A stretch of DNA of 64,000 nt from Metridium senile (Eukaryota; Cnidaria; Anthozoa; Actiniaria; Metridiidae). Below the pieces are notes generated by a model. The model was not told the DNA's origin. It worked only from the letters and a program-made list of their open reading frames with translations, and ran no database searches. This document shows positions 57,520-64,000 of the stretch, one piece after another (within the stretch, counting starts at the first letter, position 1; each line of letters opens with the position of its first letter). Made by a program: the position numbers and the translations under genes. Where the stretch lies: positions 2,224,501 through 2,288,500 of the forward strand of contig OX459101.1 of the NCBI GenBank assembly GCA_949775045.1, written 5' to 3'.

Positions 57520-57957
57520 TCTAGTACGAGCAATAGACCTAATTGGCTAACATGTTACTATGTACGTTCCTACCCAATTCAAAACCCCTGGGAATAGATA
57601 ATATGCCTCATTTATATAGTGGTATTGCCAAAGCTCATCGCACTTTACAACTCTGCAGTTATGAATATGTGGATGACTTAACTTATCGGACTGCTGAAAA
57701 CCAGCAGTTTACAATCATGAGTGTGGTTAGTGAATGCCTCCAAGGCCTGACTGTTGTACCGGGTGACAATCCCCTACTCTTTGCGAACAGCACAACAAGA
57801 TATTTAACGTCACCTTATATAGAAAGGTGGAATAGAAACATTTTTCTGTGATATCAAAATACAAAATATGAAGAATCTTATTCCCTAGAGATTTGAATTG
57901 GGCAAAAACAAATATTAATAGCAACTTGTTAGCCAAATAGGTGTATTATATAAGTAA
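57520..57957 (+). other. PASK 3' UTR
   Basis: Follows the stop at 57517-57519. An unrelated open frame of about 100 codons (57552-57851) lies in a different frame with no recognised similarity; I do not call it a gene. No AATAAA occurs before the MITE at 57958, whose AATAAA (about 58200) or the one near 59506 might serve. Confidence 0.45.
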
Positions 57958-58215
57958 GGGAGCTTTCATTTATATGGGGGTGGGCGGGGGTGGGCGTTCG
58001 GCAAAATCATGTGTTGTCTTTTCCAAATATTATGCAACCCCCCACCCCTTCCTGGTTGGTAAAAAATATCATCACCCCCCTATATTTGCCCAGTTTATTA
58101 CTAAAGCTGCATACAATTAGTGACAACCCTCCCCCTATATAGCTTCTGAAAATAATGTGACCCCCTCAATATTGCCCCCCCCCCCCCCCCCCATATACTA
58201 ATAAATGAAAGCCCC
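57958..58215. mobile_element. Fold-back element, GGGGCTTTCATTTAT ends
   Basis: Inverse-oriented relative of 19523-19759, with C-runs (one of about 18-20 C at 58174-58191). Possibly within the PASK 3' UTR. Confidence 0.7.
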
Positions 58216-59104
58216 TTAATGCATAAACATATTAGCTATGGAAGTTGCGGCAAAGATAAGTAAATAATATTATATATTACTGTAAATATATTTTATTTAT
58301 TAATTAAAAGTAAGTATGCAAGTGGTTTTATCAGACCATCAAATGTAGTCAACACTCTTGTGGCTAACCTATCACTAGTGAAACTCTGCTGTTATGATCA
58401 AGCAATGTCTTCTTTAACAGATTGAATATCTACTGAAAATAAGTTTCCCAAACTATAGGTGCACACAGTGATGTAGTTTAGTATGGTTTTGCCAACCAAC
58501 TATTGTACTTAAAAACAAAGAATATTACAGCGAAAATTGATGCACCATGACTAGCAAATGATTAAAATTTTTAATGTGAATTTAAATTTAGTTTTGGGTT
58601 TATCCAATGCATCAATCAGTTTTCAGGCAGAGTTTACATCAAGCTTACCACTGAGTTTATGAGTTAACCTATAGGCCCCGCCTCCAAACTGATTGATGGA
58701 AAAGAAAAAAAATCAAATTTTACAATTTGCTTGTCGCGATACAACAGTTTTTGCTGTAAATAATCAATTTTGAAAACAGTTGGCAAATTAGCATCACAAT
58801 ACCCGATGTCTTGTTAACACTTCGCTCACCTTATGTATTACAGTAGGTAAGATGTTCTCAAAACGTCTTCATTAGTGACAGTGAATTTAACATATAACTA
58901 TATGTCTGATGGAAAGTATCCAGGCAAGGATCTGAGGAGGATAAGAGTGGGGTAACTGTTTTATGTGCAGCCCATTATATATCACATTAAGTTTATAACA
59001 TACTGTATAAAATTACTTGATTCTGATTGGATGAGAGAGGTAGCATTAAATCATAAATTGTACTCTGCAGAGTACCAATTAGTTTTTCAGTATATTATAA
59101 ATAA
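58216..59104. other. PASK-PARP intergenic region, first part
   Basis: No gene seen. A small inverted repeat (CATCAATCAGTTT / AAACTGATTGATG) lies at 58608-58698. Confidence 0.4.
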
Positions 59105-59243
59105 AAAATCGCACAATCTTCTTGTACAATTTGTAATTAATAGATACTTGTGATGTTTTGAAAGTCACCTAAAGGCTCGTCCAATTGTAAAAACTTTCAA
59201 AACATCACCTATTAATTACTAATTGTACTCAAGATCGTGTGAT
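59105..59243. mobile_element. Fold-back hairpin
   Basis: Arms with GTAATTAATAGATACTTGTG and TGATGTTTTGAAAGT are inverted around a GGCTCGTCC loop. Confidence 0.75.
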
Positions 59244-59852
59244 TGAAGTTTTTGTGATTTTGAAGTATGTTTAATACTATATTACGACTTAGTTGTCTGT
59301 TTTTAACAAGTAGAGGTGGGAGGGGGGAAGAGTCACCCAAATGACCTGGATCTATGCATGCCTGATACTTTCCCAAATTATTATTATTATTAGGAATTAT
59401 AAGTGTGTTTTTATTGTGTGACAAATGTTTTATCATGAAAGTTTTTACTCTGTCAAGTGAGTTAAAGCATTATGCTTTAAGTAACAGTATGACAATGTTA
59501 TTTTAAAAATAAATATAATATTATATACGTCTAATATATAACATGAATTATATACATATGAATATCCGTAATACAAGTCAGTGATACTTGAGTGTGGCTG
59601 TAGTGTGATTTGTTATTTGACAGTGTTTTAACTTTTTGAAATGTAAAACATTACTAGTGGTCAAACTAGTGTGGCATGTGTCAGTGTTTCTATGGAAACT
59701 AAGGAATACTTTGGAGTAAAATGTACCATAACTAGTGCATGGCCAAACTAAGCATGGACTGCGTCGACTGCGTCAGTGTTTCTGAGGAATCAATTTTGAG
59801 TAAAAATTGTATGACATCTAGCAGGTTAAACTTGTGTGGTCTGTTTCTGAGG

Positions 59853-60056
59853 GGACGATAGTCTTCTTTACAGTTCCCTGCACCATCTTGTATTGAAGCA
59901 AGACAAACATTGAGCTTGCAATGATAGAGACCTTTAAACACCTTGCAGGAAAATTATTCGTCTGCCTCCATCATTGCAAACTCAACGTATATCTCGCTTT
60001 GGTGTAAAGGCCCAGCTACCTTTCAAGATGGCGCAGGGAACTGTGAAGAGGACTGT
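59853..60056. mobile_element. Fold-back element with CAAGATGGCGCAGGGAACTG arm
   Basis: Arms CTTTACAGTTCCCTGCACCA and CAAGATGGCGCAGGGAACTG are inverted. One arm is also present at about 44385-44455 in PASK intron 2. Confidence 0.75.
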
Positions 60057-60159
60057 TGGAGTTAAATGCAATTAAAACACTGTACAAAACATTTCAATAG
60101 AAAAGATATTACTATGTTTATTGTTTTGTTGCATAGATTTTAACTTCAATTGCTGTTAT

Positions 60160-60305
60160 AATTATAATAGTTCTATGCAAATGGTTTTGAACAATGGATT
60201 TAAGCTGAGGCTTTTGGGCCAAGTTTTTGCCCAAGAGCCCTGACTTTAATCCATTGTTCAAAAACATTTGTATAGAGCTATAATAACATCAATTGCTTAG
60301 AATTA
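60160..60305. mobile_element. Fold-back hairpin
   Basis: Arms TAGTTCTATGCAAATGGTTT and TTTGTATAGAGCTATAATAA are inverted around a GCCAAGTTTTTGCCC centre. Confidence 0.65.
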
Positions 60306-61002
60306 ATGAAAGTATTTTATTTGGCTGCCATATATGTTAGTATATTTTATATTATGTGTCTGCAGTATACAAAAGAACTTTTAGTGAGTCTTAGTGCAAT
60401 TTAATCTGTATATAGTCAAGATATATTATTATGCTATCATCAGTGTTGACGTTCTGAAACAAACAGAATCAATAAATATGAAAACAAACAAACTACGTAG
60501 TTATGGTTAATGTCTTTATTTTCTAACCAGTACATTGTTATTTATACATATAGAGGATATTACACAGTGGCGTGAAGATATGAATTATATTTTCGAGTAT
60601 TCAAAACAAAATTTTACAAGCGAGCGAGTAAATTGTTGTTTTTAACATGAGAAAATAAAATTAATTTCTTCAAGCCAATGTGTAATGTTCTTTTTATTAT
60701 ATGGACAAAAAAGATTTTTTAGGACGCACCGTACATATGGGACATTTGGTACATAACTTTTTCATATCTTCACTAGTGAAAATATCGAAAATGTGAGTGT
60801 TTTAGTTTCCAGTAACAAACTATTATCCATATAATAAATATGCCTAGGATAAATGTTTGCACTAAACCTGTGAAACATAATTGATACTAAAGTGTACTGA
60901 TTCATACTGAATCCTTTGTTTGATTTAGTATTATTTGTTTCATGGGTTTAGTGGAAATACTATCTATTATTTAATAATTGAAAAACTGTCGTTCAATACA
61001 GT

Positions 61003-61156
61003 TCTTGGTTTGCAACCATTCCCATGAGAGTGAATTGAATACAAATACCACCAGTCACGGTGATGGTTTTCTTTTGTCAAGACCACCAGCATGGCTGCCG
61101 TTTATTTTGTTCAATTCACTCTTCTACTGGGAATGGTTGAATTGTAACCCAAGAAT
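61003..61156. mobile_element. Fold-back MITE, TTGGTTTGCAACCATTCCCA ends
   Basis: Simple (un-nested) relative of 18457-18743, sharing the ends and the interior GTCAAGACCACCAGCATGGC. Confidence 0.85.
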
Positions 61157-61938
61157 AACTTTGACGTCTCCCATCTTCATGTTTCTTGTTACACATTGTC
61201 TAGCAAGGCGTTTGTATTATAAAGTTTGATTTAAAATGTATGGTTATGGTTATTGAAGCTTACAGACGTATGCATTGTATACTATGTGCAATTATAAATT
61301 TATTTCTTCATTTATTAATTACGTTTTCTTTATAAAATTATTTTCAAAACTATGATAATCACTTTTGGATTGTGTTATTTGCAAAAATAGACTACAATTA
61401 ATTAAAAATCCTTTAAAATTTAATTAGGAATCTCTAGATAAATTTAAAAAAATAATAATTAATATATAATTAATTTTCATTTGCTGTGTTTCAAAAAATA
61501 GCTTAGTATACTCTTTAAAATATTTTAGTAAGTATTAATTAGTAACTCATCAACAACTTATAACTTGTTAATTTATAAAAATAGAATGATATGGTTATTG
61601 TTAAAATATTCTACTGTAATCATAAAATGTTGAAACTACAGCGTTCATCGTAGCAAAGTTCATCACTTTAGAGGATGAACAGGACTAAATAGCTACATGC
61701 ATGTACATTGATGTGAAAGTGTTGTTTTGTTTTAGCATTTGTGATGGAGATGAATGAATATGATATAAATGACACTTGTGTAAGTAATGATGAATTGTGA
61801 TCATCTAGGTGTGTATCTTGAGAGAGAATATGTTGATGTTAGTGGCTGACATTTGAATGGTTTAAACCCAGGTGAAAGAATAAATGATTGATTGTGATCC
61901 TCTGTGTGTATGTGTAGTCAAGAAAGACTGTTGGTGTT
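61157..61938. other. AT-rich intergenic stretch
   Basis: I see nothing supportable here. It may contain the 3' UTR of the minus-strand PARP gene. Confidence 0.35.
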
Positions 61939-62194
61939 ACTGTGCGACTCGCCGTACCATAGTCACTTACAAAAACGTTTGATGAATTTTTGACATTATT
62001 TTGACATTTTTTCATCTCAATCGGACCAATCAGCTACAAGTTTATATCGACAGGCAGAGTTTATATTGAGAGGCGGAGACTTTAGAAACTTTGATGTCTG
62101 TAATTGGTCCGATTGAGATGAAAAAATGTCAAAATAATGTCAAAAATTCATCAAAAGTTTTTGTAAGTGACTACGGTACGGCGAGTCGCACAGT
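61939..62194. mobile_element. Fold-back MITE, TTACTGTGCGACTCGCCG ends
   Basis: Close relative of 46777-47060. It ends 55 bases from the PARP stop codon, so it is probably in that gene's 3' UTR. Confidence 0.9.
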
Positions 62195-62248
62195 AGTGAT
62201 TGACATTATAACATAGTCAGTAGAAGTCATTTTTGATGACTTTTTTCC

Positions 62249-64000
62249 CTATTTTTCTTCATAACTGTAATCTCCCTTAGCTTCTCCATAATGAACTATA
62301 TATGAAGGTAAGATGTGATGTGAGTTGAAAATGACCAATTCCTTCCCATCAGGGGAGGTGTGGGAATCATGATCGGCTTGTAAAGATTCACCATGGATCA
62401 GTTTGGTACAGCGATACACTTTACCAGGAAGAACCTGGCAGAGTAATAGTTTAGACGCACCCTTGATGTACTCCATGGAATATGATGGGTATTCACTGAA
62501 GTACACACCTCGGCCATACCAACCTATAATGAATGGGATAATAATATTGATTAAATAAACTACTTAAAAAAAAAAAATCCACTACGCTGATGACAGCGGC
62601 GGACAGGGGTGAACTTGGTGACTTTTCACCCCCTTCTTTGCAGTTAAGTCCCGTTTTAGCGTTTTAGCAAAGAAAAGCAGGCACATTACAATCTTTGCGC
62701 TCTTGTATCTGCCGTTATCCTCCAAAAGGATATCAAAGTTCACCCCCCTTGTCATTTTTCTGGATCCGCCCATGGTCATGATAATTTAAAAGACACTGTT
62801 AATGTTTTATTTAATTTAGCTAGCTATAATAATGAAAATCATTGGTGATGCTGATCAATAATGGCATGGTAAAATGGTACAATCAATCATGGTAATGATC
62901 ATTTCCAGCAACCAATTGTCTGAGCAACTATTGCAACAATTATGACATCTTAATAATTGTCGCAAGAGTTGCTCCGACAATAGGTTATTGCTGGAAAAGA
63001 TGATTCATTACCATGACAGATTGTACAGCACTTTTATCATGTCATGATTATTCATGGTGATTATAATTTTGTTCACTTGGCAATAGCAATGATGATTTTT
63101 ATGAGATGATGATTTTAACAATGATGACAATAATTGTGATACTGATCATTTTATGAAAATGACATCACGTTGACGATATTGCTTAATACCATAAATTTAT
63201 ATAAATATATATTCTGTGCTGTAAACCCACCACACAGGGTGGATTGATCTAGGGAAGGGCTGCTCTTAATATGGCACACCTCCTCCTGAAGATAATATAG
63301 GATCTGCCTGTCACAACACAACATTCTTACCAGTATCTGTAGCATGTTGAAAGTTGTCTTCACCAGGTATTCTAAAGCCTGTTTCTGATATTAATGGTAT
63401 GTTCTCTTCTTTAGTCCCATGGAATCCAAGGACAGGGTATGATTGATCCTCTCCTCTCATCTTTCTTAACTTTTGTTGTGCTTTCTTGAACCTTTTTATT
63501 AGTGGAGGATTCACTAGATATTCTACTTTGGTGACACGATAGTTGTCTTTGACATCAACAAGACGGTAGAACTGGGACTCTGTAAAATAATAATATAGTA
63601 ATGATAGATAATATAATTAAAATTTGTAACACCGTAAAAAATGTTAACTTTTACTGAAGTTATGGAAATTATGAAAATTTATGTTAAGAAAATACCAACA
63701 AATAAACAATAGGCTTAATATTTCCAAGCATGATTTAATTGATCATGTAGATCTTTTTGAGCTTATATTTGTCAAGAAAGTTTACTAGGTACCTTCAATG
63801 GGAATTATGCAAATTTATATGTTATTTATTATGTTATTTATGTCCAATTTAATATGTCTGTATGTCACTCTATATTAAATGTTATTTACCAGCCAAACGG
63901 AAGTGTATCTGAGCTGCGGAGCCCTCCTTGTATTCTCTCTCAGCAAAGAGAGGAAAGTAGATCAGCTTGTCATTCTCCATTGCTTCTTGTTCGCCGTCAA
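62249..64000 (-). CDS. PARP-family ADP-ribosyltransferase, C-terminal catalytic part (5' end outside window)
   Basis: Three exons are visible: 64000-63890 (open at the window edge), 63579-63331 and 62523-62249. They join in phase to give about 210 residues. The catalytic fold shows GFHGTKEENI (catalytic His), ATDTGWYGRGVYFSEYPSYS (catalytic Tyr region) and GKELVIFNSHHILPSYIVHY, where E aligns with PARP1 E988. The H-Y-E triad is therefore complete. The enzyme transfers ADP-ribose from NAD+. The triad would allow poly- as well as mono-ADP-ribosylation, but family members with this triad vary. The subfamily and N-terminal domains cannot be decided here. Introns hold a fold-back MITE (62877-63026) and a MITE relic (62575-62775). 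Confidence 0.9.
62575..62775. mobile_element. MITE relic with GGGCGGATCCAGAAAA end
   Basis: Internal GGGGTGAACTT and its inverse, with an end GGGCGGATCCAG common in cnidarian repeats from memory. Lies in the last PARP intron. Confidence 0.5.
62877..63026. mobile_element. Fold-back MITE in the PARP intron
   Basis: Inverted ends GTACAATC.ATCATGGTAAT and ATTACCATGACAGATTGTAC, with arms TTTCCAGCAA and GAGCAACTATTGCAACAATTA. Confidence 0.85.

Noticed and set aside
57552..57851. 100-codon open frame right after PASK
   Set aside because: It is in a different frame from PASK, has no recognisable motif or splice support and lies in the 3' UTR. Its length is somewhat unusual but not enough to call a gene.

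Overview
This is eukaryotic, AT-rich, intron-rich DNA that reads like an animal genome, most likely a cnidarian and probably an anthozoan (sea anemone or coral). The pointers are short exons with GT-AG introns, a single-exon class A GPCR, a secreted fibrinogen-like protein of the type found in coral skeletal-matrix lists, Penelope-type retroelement traces and very many fold-back MITEs. The organism call is inference. All gene models were spliced by hand from splice sites, reading phase and family similarity. Family names come from memory; no database was searched.

Layout. 443-5287 (-): five-exon secreted fibrinogen-like protein. 5.3-12.8 kb: mobile-element and minisatellite territory with no gene I can support. 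12861-13835 (+): intronless class A GPCR. 15746-24333 (-): nine-exon gene for a secreted protein with two cysteine-rich domains resembling DUF4773. 25029-28116 (+) and 30821-33526 (+): two nearly identical five-exon genes, each with one such domain. They lie in a tandem segmental duplication (24682-30140 and 30477-35626). The duplication also copied the 3' end of PDCD2L, leaving a truncated copy (28582-30140, -) beside the complete PDCD2L gene (34076-38223, -). 41650-57519 (+): a complete 19-exon PAS-domain kinase (PASK). 62249 to the window edge (-): the last three exons of a PARP-family ADP-ribosyltransferase.

The most interesting content is the 18-kb cluster of DUF4773-like genes: three genes and four domains. 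Two of them form a divergent pair around a roughly 700-bp spacer. Each domain uses the same exon architecture: a 35-nt exon, then a 58-nt exon, then a phase-1 C-terminal exon. In the two-domain gene most exons are too short to show as open reading frames, and one intron is mostly a perfect ATTCT array of about 288 units ending a few bases from the 5' splice site. Both single-domain genes carry tandem duplicates of the last 3' splice site that would give truncated proteins.

Much of the rest is mobile DNA. Several MITE families occur in two to four copies within the window. One has 8-9 bp target-site duplications (Mutator-like), with copies in a 3' UTR region, in an intron, 65 bp upstream of the PDCD2L start and nested inside another element. 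The PASK and PDCD2L start codons both sit in an AAGATGGCGGA context. No functional link between the housekeeping genes and the secreted-protein cluster is visible.
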